Shown piece by piece: positions 1 to 7,534 of a DNA stretch of 37,193 nt. Source of the stretch: Brevibacillus laterosporus. GTDB taxonomy: Bacteria; Bacillota; Bacilli; Brevibacillales; Brevibacillaceae. The position numbers and the translations under genes were made by a program. The stretch lies in contig NZ_JAUKFY010000031.1 of assembly GCF_030489605.1 (NCBI RefSeq), positions 1 to 37,193 on the forward strand. The letters run 5' to 3'. The notes below the pieces were generated by a model that had not been told where the DNA came from, ran no database searches, and saw nothing but the letters and a program-made list of their open reading frames with translations. The first letter of the stretch is position 1; the number at the start of each line of letters is the position of its first letter.

Positions 1-36
1 GTTAACATGCAGTTGTTTTTCATACGCCAATATCAT
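1..36 (-). CDS. 5' end of a further tail-cluster gene, cut by the window edge
   Basis: Only the first 12 codons are present (MILAYEKQLHVN). The ATG at 36-34 overlaps the TGA of the preceding gene as ATGA, the coupling style used elsewhere in this operon. A GGAAGG ribosome site lies 7 nt upstream, inside the end of the previous gene. In PBSX the gene after xkdU encodes the tail fibre XkdV, so a fibre or fibre-associated protein is possible, but nothing in these 12 residues identifies it. The frame is open to the window edge. Confidence 0.45.
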   Translation of the reverse strand, partial: MILAYEKQLHVN

Positions 37-332
37 TCACCTGCCTTCCATTGCAGTTCAATCGGTATGCTCAAAGTTATTTCACGGTTAGGCTTCTCCA
101 TTTGCAAGTGACCTTCCCAAACTGCCTGTCCATTGACATCTTTCACAATACATTTCGTTACTATTCCTGTCATGGAAGCTGAGAGACGAATCAAAAAAAT
201 AACCTTATTAACACTTTGTCGTATTTTCAACAAACTAACGGGAACGATTTTATCATTTAGTTCTATCTCTGCCGAATTAAAAGCAGATTCTAGGACATTT
301 GCTTGCACTTCAAATAGATGGTCAGTTAGCAT
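33..332 (-). CDS. small tail-cluster protein of unknown function
   Basis: This 99-residue protein starts at an ATG overlapping the last codons of the XkdU-like gene, with GGAGGAG upstream. It alternates short hydrophobic strands with polar turns (for example VIFLIRLSAS and ITLSIPIELQW), which suggests an all-beta Ig-like or baseplate-decoration fold. There is no signal peptide or membrane segment. Its position between the XkdU-like gene and the next gene is where related Paenibacillaceae prophages carry a protein of about 100 residues with inconsistent database names. I do not recognise a named family. A structural tail role is inferred from context only. Confidence 0.65.
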   Translation of the reverse strand: MLTDHLFEVQANVLESAFNSAEIELNDKIVPVSLLKIRQSVNKVIFLIRLSASMTGIVTKCIVKDVNGQAVWEGHLQMEKPNREITLSIPIELQWKAGE

Positions 333-880
333 AAATCATTCTCTCCTCCGCTGAAAAAAGCACCACAATCCCTTTTTTGTGTTTCATAGAACTTTGGCGG
401 ACCTGATGTAAAGATAATTCCTCCATGACTACTTGCAATAATTTTCTCTTTCAGAACGTGGACAGGTTGTATTTTTTCAAAATCAACTGCTAGCTGCATT
501 AAATTTATTGATTGATAACTCGAGAATTCAAATATGATTTCCTTATTAGTGAAATCCTCTGTAACTTTCTTTAGATCTCCTGCCATTCTGCCTAATAAGT
601 ATAATGTATCTAATGTAAAACTGGCTTTTGCTACATTCTTTTTACGTATCTCTTCTCTTCTTTCTTCTATTGTACCGTTCCGTTTGCCTCCAAAATATAT
701 CCAATCCCATATATCTAATCCAAAGGTAGTAGCATAAGGCAAAAGATACTGATTTCCCAGCTCATTTATTTTCTTTGTTTGAAACAAAATCTCTTCTTCA
801 GTTGACATCAAGTGGAGCCTAGCTACTTCGTTATCATACCAATAGGGCGGTAATTGCCGGCGATATCGAAAAGGGATCAT
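326..880 (-). CDS. xkdU: XkdU-like baseplate wedge protein (DUF2313/YmfQ family)
   Basis: The 184-residue protein has the XkdU/YmfQ pattern: an N-terminal RQLPPYWYDNEVARLHL segment, then a helical stretch with TEEEILFQTKKINELGNQ, the TFGLDIWDWIYFGG motif, and a region of charged helices beginning ERREEIRKK. Family members are about 190 residues and act at the baseplate next to the J protein, comparable to P2 gpI. The start codon overlaps the stop of xkdT as ATGA, so translation is probably coupled. The gene is intact. The extreme C terminus (CGAFFSGGENDLC) carries two cysteines, for which I have no explanation. Confidence 0.85.
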   Translation of the reverse strand: MIPFRYRRQLPPYWYDNEVARLHLMSTEEEILFQTKKINELGNQYLLPYATTFGLDIWDWIYFGGKRNGTIEERREEIRKKNVAKASFTLDTLYLLGRMAGDLKKVTEDFTNKEIIFEFSSYQSINLMQLAVDFEKIQPVHVLKEKIIASSHGGIIFTSGPPKFYETQKRDCGAFFSGGENDLC

Positions 881-1692
881 AGTTCAACCACCAAATTAAC
901 ACACGGAACAGCCTTTATAGGTTTACTCAGATTTTCTCTTCCGTCATTTAGGGTATAGTTTGAATAGTCCTTTACGCCGTCAACCCAAAATAGTGCACCT
1001 AGCAAATGATAAACAATGCAAGTGCTGCCCTTTATATATTCTTGAATTCGACTTGTAATAAGTGAAGCTGTCTCCGATTTCTTCGATTCATCAGCTAATT
1101 GGAGCTTTACCCTAACATTAAGGTTGAAAATTTCAGCAGGAAAACATTTCAGATCATGACCTGCAATACGCTTTGTCTCAAGCTGATTCTGTATGAAAGA
1201 AGCAAACTCTAATGTAACAGGCTGACCCTGCAAATCAGTCAGATATAAATCAATCGATACATCATGACGCTCGTGTTCAATGGCAACTGCGCCACCAACT
1301 CCCTCTATTTCTAAAGCCCATCTTATATAGTCCTCTGCGCGTCCACTTCCCTCCTCGGTTCTTTTTTTTTGGAGAATTCGTTGCCGATAAGCTTCTGTTT
1401 CCTCCCCCTCTTTACGGTCTACTCCTTCTGCATATCCATGTGCATCTAGAAACTCTCCATCACTCCAAACCACAAATGCCTGTAAAAGACTATATTGAGA
1501 TAATTGTTGTTGTTCCGAAATTTCTTTTGCTAACGGATACCAAAAATCATAAAAAATCTCTCCTTCTTCCGTAGCAGGAGGAGATTGTCCATTTTCTCTT
1601 GCATAGTCAATTGCACGATTGGCTATTCGCTGATAAATATGATCTGGGCTTTCTTGAAGAATAGGCATTTTCGGTTTCTCTATCGTTTCCAT
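877..1692 (-). CDS. xkdT: baseplate J-like protein (XkdT)
   Basis: A 271-residue baseplate protein of the P2 gpJ/PBSX XkdT family, which forms the wedge around the contractile baseplate. The sequence shows the family's N-terminal part (IYQRIANRAIDYARENGQSP), the central SQYSLLQAFVVWSDGEFLDAHG stretch and the EETEAYRQRIL motif, followed by AEDYIRWALEIEGVGGAVAIE. The protein is shorter than B. subtilis XkdT (about 348 residues as I recall), so the C-terminal arm is probably compact. The start overlaps the end of xkdS by 13 nt, with an AAGGTGG ribosome site inside xkdS. The stop overlaps the next start. Confidence 0.9.
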   Translation of the reverse strand: METIEKPKMPILQESPDHIYQRIANRAIDYARENGQSPPATEEGEIFYDFWYPLAKEISEQQQLSQYSLLQAFVVWSDGEFLDAHGYAEGVDRKEGEETEAYRQRILQKKRTEEGSGRAEDYIRWALEIEGVGGAVAIEHERHDVSIDLYLTDLQGQPVTLEFASFIQNQLETKRIAGHDLKCFPAEIFNLNVRVKLQLADESKKSETASLITSRIQEYIKGSTCIVYHLLGALFWVDGVKDYSNYTLNDGRENLSKPIKAVPCVNLVVEL

Positions 1693-2108
1693 ATATCAAC
1701 CACCACCTTAGTCTTTCCCCGTACCCCTTCAATTTCTAGTCTCAGACCTATTTGATTCTCCTGATATCGAATATCCATAACCTCTGCTCGCCCAACCTCT
1801 GAATGAGCCTCCAGCGCATCCTCCACATCCCGCTTAATCAAGGCTAAAGGTACATGCTTAGGGAGCTTTCCAATATGCTCAAAAAAATCTACCCCAATCC
1901 GATCACTGTAGATCGCATATTGAAATCGCTTGGTATGCAGGATTTTTTTCGCAATCTCTTCCAAATACTCAGCATAATTACTGGTCTTTACATGTCGGCC
2001 ATCTGTTGCTTTGATAAATTGAAACGTAGTCCAGTCCAATTTATATGTCCAGGGTATCGGGGAAGGAGCATCTGTTAGCTCCCGATTACTTTCTAAAGCA
2101 GGAAACAT
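1680..2108 (-). CDS. xkdS: XkdS-like baseplate protein (DUF2634)
   Basis: This 142-residue protein matches the XkdS/DUF2634 family in length and pattern: TYKLDWTTFQFI near the N terminus, then AEYLEEIAKKILHTKRFQYAIYSDRIGVDF, and a C-terminal beta region ending VVVDIWKR. The fold is related to the gpW/gp25 baseplate wedge component, so it is expected to sit in the inner baseplate. The ATG follows the XkdR stop directly, with a weak GAGGTGA ribosome site at the end of xkdR. The gene is intact and of normal size. Confidence 0.88.
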   Translation of the reverse strand: MFPALESNRELTDAPSPIPWTYKLDWTTFQFIKATDGRHVKTSNYAEYLEEIAKKILHTKRFQYAIYSDRIGVDFFEHIGKLPKHVPLALIKRDVEDALEAHSEVGRAEVMDIRYQENQIGLRLEIEGVRGKTKVVVDIWKR

Positions 2109-2363
2109 TTATTTCACCTCACCCAGCACCAGATATTGTCCCGTAGAACACCTCATTAGAGCATAGGTCGCTCCTAGTTGAGGCTCTGTGAATTGCTCAT
2201 TTTTAAAAAATACTAGATCTTCCTCCACCTCTTTTAGGGGCGCGGGGTCCTGATCTAGCTTAATGACCACTGGGGCATAATTTTGTAGCGTGCCAAATTC
2301 GATCTGCGTATCACTAATGCCACTTCTTGCTTGGGTAAACAATCTATTAATCGCTTGTTGCAT
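2109..2363 (-). CDS. xkdR: XkdR-like protein (DUF2577)
   Basis: An 84-residue protein of the XkdR/DUF2577 family, recognised from its size, its place between the hub and gp25-like genes, and the C-terminal signature GATYALMRCSTGQYLVLGEV. The small beta-rich family is found in PBSX-type tails, probably at the hub or spike, by analogy. The start has GGAGAGG upstream, 1 nt after the XkdQ stop. It is intact. Confidence 0.85.
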   Translation of the reverse strand: MQQAINRLFTQARSGISDTQIEFGTLQNYAPVVIKLDQDPAPLKEVEEDLVFFKNEQFTEPQLGATYALMRCSTGQYLVLGEVK

Positions 2364-2364
2364 C

Positions 2365-3312
2365 CTATCCTCTCCATTCCAATTGTAAGTCCATCACAAA
2401 TTCCCTGTTTTTCCACCGTGTATTGCAGGAGGTCACGATCCAACTGCTCTGTTGACCGTTTATCTCCTGAATTTTCACCAGCCAGCCTGCCCGCAATCTA
2501 GCAATGAGTGAATTTGTGTGACGAACGGTTATGGAGCGTGTTCGCGGTATTTTAGCTAACGCAGCAAGCTGTTTGGACGCCAAAGAGGCGAGATTCTTCT
2601 CCTCGCCTGCATCAATGATTTTTTGCATCCGTCCGATCTTTTTCATTAAATCATGATGTTCCCTCGTGACTCTGCCTGCCGCCCGATCTCCCTCATAGCG
2701 TTCTACCGTTACAGCCGTATACACCTCCTCCAAGCTTTCACCGACAGAGCTAGCCTCCAGCATAGTAGCCTGAAACACAGGGACATAAGGATTGTTTCCC
2801 TCTGCTAGCACAATCAGCTTATCCCGTCGGTGCTGGATAAAATAGCGAAGTCCTGTCCGTTCAAAGGCTCTCTCTGCTATATCTGTAAACAACGAGGTAT
2901 ACGGTTGGGAAGGGAGCCGTTCCTTTACCGTAAATCCAAAGGCTGGGCATTGAAACGAAATGCCTGCCCCCTGGATGATCCTCTCCAGCTCCTTCCCTGC
3001 ATCTCCTTTCAAATAGGGCCTTTCGCAATCATTTTTTTGTAAATACCATGACAGCTCGTAAGCAGTTCCGCTCAGCTCCTTCGTTTTTTCGTCCCGATTC
3101 CATTCCACTAAGGGACCGTGAAAAAGCTGCTCGCTTTCCTTGGGGTCATTGGGAAACATCATGAGATAGCCAGCAGCAGCTAATACAGGGGGATTACGTA
3201 GCTGAATCTGACACACCTGGGCAACCTGTCCTCTGGATGAGGACCAAGAAATATCCGTCACGGCAGGTGTTACATCAAGTCGGGTAGCATCTTTTCCATA
3301 AATCACACGCAT
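2365..3312 (-). CDS. xkdQ: XkdQ-like tail hub protein (gpD/gp27-type)
   Basis: A 315-residue protein close to the usual length of XkdQ (about 325). The N terminus MRVIYGKDATRLDVTPAVTD, the central PSQPYTSLFTDIAERAFERTGLRYF and the C-terminal LIARLRAGWLVKIQEINGQ fit the late-control-D/T4 gp27-like hub fold. This hub connects the tail tube to the spike and baseplate. The ATG has AGGAGGGAG about 6 nt upstream. The neighbours XkdP and XkdR match PBSX order. I see no separate peptidoglycan hydrolase motif in the protein. Confidence 0.87.
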   Translation of the reverse strand: MRVIYGKDATRLDVTPAVTDISWSSSRGQVAQVCQIQLRNPPVLAAAGYLMMFPNDPKESEQLFHGPLVEWNRDEKTKELSGTAYELSWYLQKNDCERPYLKGDAGKELERIIQGAGISFQCPAFGFTVKERLPSQPYTSLFTDIAERAFERTGLRYFIQHRRDKLIVLAEGNNPYVPVFQATMLEASSVGESLEEVYTAVTVERYEGDRAAGRVTREHHDLMKKIGRMQKIIDAGEEKNLASLASKQLAALAKIPRTRSITVRHTNSLIARLRAGWLVKIQEINGQQSSWIVTSCNTRWKNREFVMDLQLEWRG

Positions 3313-3324
3313 AGCCGCTCCCTC

Positions 3325-3939
3325 CTAGGCTTTGCTTTTATATTCAGCATTTTTCTTTTGGATACGAGTAAGCTGTTTGCTACGCATCTCTCTATCCTGA
3401 TGAATCATATTTTTGGCTGGTGTTAAAAGATATGGGGATGATTGCTGTTTCTTTGCGGTTTTTCCTGTCGTATTGGCACGAGCCTTTTGTTGCTTAGCCA
3501 TGATCACAGGCGGCTGTAGAAGCTCCTTATTGCTAGACCACTCTACGAACTCATCTTTAATAAAAATCGGTAATTCAATCGACCCGTAATAATCTACATT
3601 CATTCCTTTAAACGTCCCATCCACAGGGCCGATTAAGACGTTCCATGCTAAATTTAACTCGTCAATTGTGAGCAGAACCTCTTTCCCTGAGATTCGATCC
3701 AGACCGGCTAACCATTCACGCGGTCCCTGATAGCCTTTCACCTCGATTAAAGGAGATTCTATATCGCCTGGAAGCCAAAATTCAAAGGAGATTGATTTCG
3801 CTCGATTAGCAGATAGTCTGTTTTTGGTAACAAGCGAAATACTGGTAGATGTTTCTGCATCATTTCCGTAGCCTTTTATTTGCACCTCTGCCGGGGTTAC
3901 GGGAAACGTCAGCCGATATTTTCCCTGCATACGAATCAT
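3325..3939 (-). CDS. xkdP: XkdP-like tail protein lacking an obvious LysM domain
   Basis: The 204-residue protein begins with the XkdP core: residues 1-135 carry YRLTFPVTPAEVQIKGYGND, SISFEFWLPGDIES and VDYYGSIELPIFIKDEF. PBSX XkdP normally continues into a C-terminal LysM peptidoglycan-binding repeat. Here residues from about 146 on are a Lys/Gln/Arg-rich tail (KQQKARANTTGKTAKKQQ, then RSKQLTRIQKKNAEYKSK) without a LysM pattern. The start overlaps the tape-measure stop as ATGA. The protein probably sits at the distal tube or hub. The basic tail may replace wall binding, which is inference. Confidence 0.82.
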   Translation of the reverse strand: MIRMQGKYRLTFPVTPAEVQIKGYGNDAETSTSISLVTKNRLSANRAKSISFEFWLPGDIESPLIEVKGYQGPREWLAGLDRISGKEVLLTIDELNLAWNVLIGPVDGTFKGMNVDYYGSIELPIFIKDEFVEWSSNKELLQPPVIMAKQQKARANTTGKTAKKQQSSPYLLTPAKNMIHQDREMRSKQLTRIQKKNAEYKSKA

Positions 3940-6476
3940 GCTTTTCCACCTCTAGTCTCTAATGCATTGACGAAAGCAGTCTCGATGATACGTTTTATTT
4001 CATTCGTAACAGTAGGGTCCTTCAATAATCGAATCATGCCTACCACATCCTGAAGCACACCATCTGCATGTAGCGTGATAGGCATGGAAGAGACCGTTAC
4101 CGATAGATTTTGAGCTGTATCCTTCTTATTTGCGGCATTAGTAGCTGCCGGCGTTACTTGCGGTGCTGGTGTCGTCGTTAACGTATCTTGTGGCTTATTG
4201 CTCGCAGGCTTGATTTGACTAGGGCTACTAGCTGTAGTCGGTGGTTGTGCGGGTGGTACTGGTGCGGGTGGTGTCTCTGGCTTTTCTTTGCCCCATCCGA
4301 ACCAATCAGGCAATTTTTCCATGAGGAAGTCTCCGCCAACCGAACCTAAAAATCCGCCAACTGCTCCGCCAACCGCTGTGCCTAATCCTGGCACAATCGA
4401 GCCAACTGTAGCACCAATCATAGTACCTGCAGCTTTCATCCCGGCACTTCCACCAAGCTTTAATAGCTCCATCGGTTTGTTGTCAGAGGTAACCAATGAG
4501 GCGAGGCCCATTGCTTCTCCTACAAAAGGAATTTTTTTCAAAAGGCCTTTTCCAATGGATTTAACTCCACCAAAGCCTTTGCCGCCCAGATTTTTTAATC
4601 CGTCCCACGCGGCTCCGCCAAAGCTTTTTATCCCTTCAAAAGCTTTACCGCCAATGTCCTTTAATTTGCCGAATCCGCTAGTGGGCTTGCCAGCTTTCTT
4701 GGGGACTGTAGTAGGAGGTTTAGATTTAGGAGTAAGTGGCTTGGCTGGTTTGGGTTTAGCTTTTGGTTTCGTAGTTTTTTTCTTATTACTTGGGCTACTT
4801 GGATTATTTTTGGTTGATTTGCCGGGTCCTCCCGTGTTTTTACCGCCGAATTTTGAAGGGCCTAACTTACTTTTCCCCTTTTTGCCTCCTCTTTTTTTCT
4901 TCGAGCCCTTACGCTTCTCTCTTTTTTCCCCACCTGTATCACTACCGTATGTGCAGCAGCATTTATCTTGTTTAGTAGTAGGTTGTTTCTTATTTTTTTG
5001 TTTTTTATCATCTTTCTTCTTGCCTCTTGCCATTTTCGCAAGAGCAATGATACCTATCGCCTCTATGGTATATCTAGCCAACTCTGGTAATTCATTAAAA
5101 GTTTTGATACAGAGGGTCAATGCACCAGCTAACATTTTTATGACCGGTGTTAAATCCTTGGCTACTGTAGCTGTTAAGTCCACCATGGCTGCCTTGGCTT
5201 CACTTTGGGCTTGCATATATTCAAACCAAGGATTTTGGTCAATTGCAGCCTTATAGGATTTATTTGCTTCGTTATTAGCCACTTTATTTTCCACTTCGCC
5301 AGCAGAAATTTTACCCGTTTTCTCCATCAGCGGCACTAGATGCTGCAATAGCTCCTTGCCAGAGCCTGAGCCTACTGCATTTAGCATCTCTTGACGTACA
5401 TTATCATCTTTAATAGAAGCAAGATTCATAAAAATACGTCCCATCGCCTGCTGATTATCGCTTTTATTATCTGAATGCAAGAGCTGGGTTACTTGAATGG
5501 CCTCTATGTCAGCTAACCGTTTGGCTTCCTCAGGTCTTTTCCCGTCCGCCTCATAGCCTTTTTGTAATACTTTACTCAGCTCGCCCTGAGAAGACATTTT
5601 TAAGGCAATATCTTTTAACGCGCCTAGCGGCATGTCATTTGATGGAATACCCATGTTGCCAATTTCGCCGACCATCATCGCCATTTTCTCTGGTGTATCC
5701 ATTACCATCCCTAGCTGGGAGGTATATTTGATCATAGAGGGTACAAAATCATCGCTAAAATCCTTCATATTGTTACTCATATATTGAAGAGAATTTGCCA
5801 GTCGCTCAGGATCAGTAACTCCTGTGCTGTCGCGTAATAGAGCCATCATTTTTAAGCTCTGGTCAGCAGAAAACCCTGTAGTCATACTTAATTTGGCAGC
5901 ATATTCGGCAAATGCAGCCTTATCCTTTGCATTTACATCGTCACTTTTGTTATAGATGTTTATAGCTTCTGTCTTGCTTAGTTCCGGGTTGATTTGGATG
6001 ATTTTCTCAACACTACGATCTAAATCTTGGACCTCGGCATCCGTTTTTCCTTTGGCAATAAATAATCCGCGTTCTTTTGCCGCAGCTTGAGATTCAGGGA
6101 TTGAGTTATTGTGCCAGCTCATCGCCTGCCCTAAGGGATCAACAAAGGGGTTAGCAGAGCCGCCGTCACCTCCTCCGCCACTCACGACTACGGATTGACT
6201 TAACTGACTGCGCATCTGCGAAATTTTTTGAGTCGCCTGATCGTCTATTTCTACACGAAGCTTGGCTTGGACGGAGGTTCCCAGCAGCTGTAATTGAGAA
6301 CGCACTTCTTTAATGCGCCGTTCCATCCTGTCAGCTTCTTGTAAAAATCCGCGTCCCAGTTGTCCCAGAGCTGCTTGCAATGAAGCCGAATCTCTTTTCC
6401 ATTCCAGCATGCCCTGCCTTATCTTAAACATCTCTTTCTGGACAGAAAGCAGCTCAACAACCATATCGTTGCCCAT
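3936..6476 (-). CDS. tail tape measure protein
   Basis: The longest gene of the tail cluster sits directly after the chaperone/frameshift pair, the conserved position of the tape measure. The best start is the ATG at 6476 (846 residues), because GGAGG at 6489-6485 lies 8 nt upstream. A GTG at 6485 is in frame but falls inside that ribosome site. The N-terminal 100 residues look coiled-coil. A Gly/Ser linker follows, then a helical body to about 480 with hydrophobic stretches. Residues 486-610 are very Lys/Pro-rich with a CCC cluster near 506. A Gly/Ala-rich hydrophobic region (about 640-720) and a Pro/Thr linker precede the C terminus. At about 0.15 nm per residue, 846 residues predict a tail near 125-130 nm. 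Confidence 0.92.
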   Translation of the reverse strand: MGNDMVVELLSVQKEMFKIRQGMLEWKRDSASLQAALGQLGRGFLQEADRMERRIKEVRSQLQLLGTSVQAKLRVEIDDQATQKISQMRSQLSQSVVVSGGGGDGGSANPFVDPLGQAMSWHNNSIPESQAAAKERGLFIAKGKTDAEVQDLDRSVEKIIQINPELSKTEAINIYNKSDDVNAKDKAAFAEYAAKLSMTTGFSADQSLKMMALLRDSTGVTDPERLANSLQYMSNNMKDFSDDFVPSMIKYTSQLGMVMDTPEKMAMMVGEIGNMGIPSNDMPLGALKDIALKMSSQGELSKVLQKGYEADGKRPEEAKRLADIEAIQVTQLLHSDNKSDNQQAMGRIFMNLASIKDDNVRQEMLNAVGSGSGKELLQHLVPLMEKTGKISAGEVENKVANNEANKSYKAAIDQNPWFEYMQAQSEAKAAMVDLTATVAKDLTPVIKMLAGALTLCIKTFNELPELARYTIEAIGIIALAKMARGKKKDDKKQKNKKQPTTKQDKCCCTYGSDTGGEKREKRKGSKKKRGGKKGKSKLGPSKFGGKNTGGPGKSTKNNPSSPSNKKKTTKPKAKPKPAKPLTPKSKPPTTVPKKAGKPTSGFGKLKDIGGKAFEGIKSFGGAAWDGLKNLGGKGFGGVKSIGKGLLKKIPFVGEAMGLASLVTSDNKPMELLKLGGSAGMKAAGTMIGATVGSIVPGLGTAVGGAVGGFLGSVGGDFLMEKLPDWFGWGKEKPETPPAPVPPAQPPTTASSPSQIKPASNKPQDTLTTTPAPQVTPAATNAANKKDTAQNLSVTVSSMPITLHADGVLQDVVGMIRLLKDPTVTNEIKRIIETAFVNALETRGGKA

Positions 6477-6513
6477 TGCATTCACCTCCGTTCATGCTAC
6501 ATCTTTTTTTTGC

Positions 6514-6548
6514 AAAAAAACGGCGGAGGATATCATTTCTCCTCCGCC
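6514..6548 (-). terminator. intra-operon rho-independent terminator between the chaperone and tape-measure genes
   Basis: A perfect 9-bp GC-rich stem (6522-6530 with 6540-6548, GGCGGAGGA/TCCTCCGCC) with a 9-nt loop is followed on the minus strand by seven T residues (6520-6514). The stop codon of the frameshift product lies in the loop. It would end part of the transcription just before the tape-measure ribosome site. Confidence 0.75.
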
Positions 6549-7068
6549 TCTAATTCAATGATCTGACATGCGATAATAAATAATTTTTGCTTATAGCGAT
6601 CTACTTCATACTCTACGATTTCCGCCGGGAGGCCTCTGCCATGCAGATAAGCCTTCGCTACATGCCAAGCCTCCGCGTCGGTTTGAATTAGTTTTTTGCT
6701 TCTTCAATCGCTTCTTCTTCTGTCCGTCCTTGATTTGCTTTGCGCACGGTTTCTAAAAGGAGTGCATATGCGTCTGGGTTGCGATCAAATAATTTGCCGG
6801 GAAGCTCAAATTTGTCCCCTGCTTTGTAGGCTTTCTTTAGCTCTGGATCATTCCAATTAAAATCGTGCTCAGTCGCCTTCACAATGCGAGCATCATTGTA
6901 GCGATACCAGTCGAATTTTTCACCTTTATCAGCCTCACGCTCACAAATCCGACTTTCCATTAAGGTTAGCTGACGTACCTTCCATACCTCGCCATCAATG
7001 CTGACTTCTATCTCATGACGCGGTGTTGTTTCATTTGCTTGCGCTAAGAATTTTTCTAATTTCCCCAT
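6533..7068 (-). CDS. tail assembly chaperone, -1 frameshift long form (XkdN-XkdN')
   Basis: Ribosomes reaching the end of xkdN meet the slippery heptamer A-AAA-AAC in the correct register, immediately before the UAA stop. A -1 slip replaces the final Asn with Lys and enters a 52-codon open frame (starting LIQTDAEAWHVAKAYLHGRG, ending ELEAEEK) that stops at 6533-6535. The product would be 178 residues. The extension has no ribosome site or ATG of its own, but it has good protein-like composition. A short/long pair made by frameshifting just before the tape measure is a conserved feature of long-tailed phages (lambda G and G-T). The long form is expected to bind the tape measure while the tube polymerises. 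Confidence 0.85.
6688..7068 (-). CDS. xkdN: XkdN-like tail assembly chaperone (short form)
   Basis: A 126-residue soluble acidic protein between the tube gene and the tape-measure gene, with the XkdN pattern SIDGEVWKVRQLTLMESRICE near residues 24-45, the WNDPELKKAYKA stretch, and the C-terminal DPAYALLLETV-like segment (here DAYALLLETVRKANQG). It is expected to coat the tape measure during tail assembly and not to be part of the finished particle. AGGAGG lies 8 nt before the ATG. Its last codons form the frameshift site that produces the long form. Confidence 0.88.
   Translation of the reverse strand: MGKLEKFLAQANETTPRHEIEVSIDGEVWKVRQLTLMESRICEREADKGEKFDWYRYNDARIVKATEHDFNWNDPELKKAYKAGDKFELPGKLFDRNPDAYALLLETVRKANQGRTEEEAIEEAKN
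6691..6697 (-). other. -1 ribosomal frameshift slippery site AAAAAAC
   Basis: The minus strand reads GCA AAA AAC TAA in the xkdN frame, a canonical X-XXY-YYZ heptamer of the type most efficient in bacteria. A possible stimulatory stem (GGAGGC at 6674-6669 with GCCTCC at 6633-6628) lies 16 nt downstream. The upstream sequence is GA-rich but has no clear Shine-Dalgarno stimulator. Confidence 0.85.
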
Positions 7069-7079
7069 GAAAAGGCCTC

Positions 7080-7532
7080 CTATTCTTCTGTATATTCCGG
7101 CAATTTATCAAGATAATCAGGCTTCTTGTTACTGCGGCCTTTAATTTCGTAAGTCGCGTTATCGTTTCCATCTGCCTTTGCTTCCCATAATGTGATTTCT
7201 TCCGGGTTTAGATAGATATCGGTTAAGCGAACGCGTTCTGTATTGCCGTTTTCCTTATCGACCATTTCGCCCAAAAGCTGTGGAATTACAGGAGTTTTGC
7301 CCTCCGTAATTTGATCCACGCAAAAATATTTGAGCAGAGCGTTAACAGATGATACCTTTAAAGTAACCTCCACATGCCAAGAGTCAATCGTTTGCACCGA
7401 GCCCTTTTGCAGACGTTTTACATCGCCATACTCTGTTTTTAAGACAGCCTTTCCTTCCAATGTACCGTAGATTGGATCACCGTTTTCATCATATACCTGA
7501 CAATTTTTTAATTTAATATCGCTTTGACGCAT
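7080..7532 (-). CDS. xkdM: tail tube protein (XkdM-like)
   Basis: A 150-residue protein (the XkdM family is about 147) directly after the sheath gene, where contractile tails encode the tube. The ATG at 7532 is preferred because GGAGGT, overlapping the end of the sheath gene, lies 9 nt upstream. A longer in-frame start at 7550 would overlap the sheath stop and lacks a ribosome site. Motifs include IKLKNCQVYDENGDPIYGTL, the repeated beta strands VDSWHVEVTLKVSS-like (here IDSWHVEVTLKVSS), VRLTDIYLNPEEITLWEA and a charged C terminus. It should polymerise into the inner tube. Confidence 0.9.
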   Translation of the reverse strand: MRQSDIKLKNCQVYDENGDPIYGTLEGKAVLKTEYGDVKRLQKGSVQTIDSWHVEVTLKVSSVNALLKYFCVDQITEGKTPVIPQLLGEMVDKENGNTERVRLTDIYLNPEEITLWEAKADGNDNATYEIKGRSNKKPDYLDKLPEYTEE

Positions 7533-7534
7533 GC

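Noticed and set aside
4288-5256. 322-codon open frame on the plus strand
   Set aside because: It is antisense to the Lys/Pro/Gly-rich part of the tape measure; its Pro/Leu/Phe-rich product is a mirror of that composition and it has no ribosome site.
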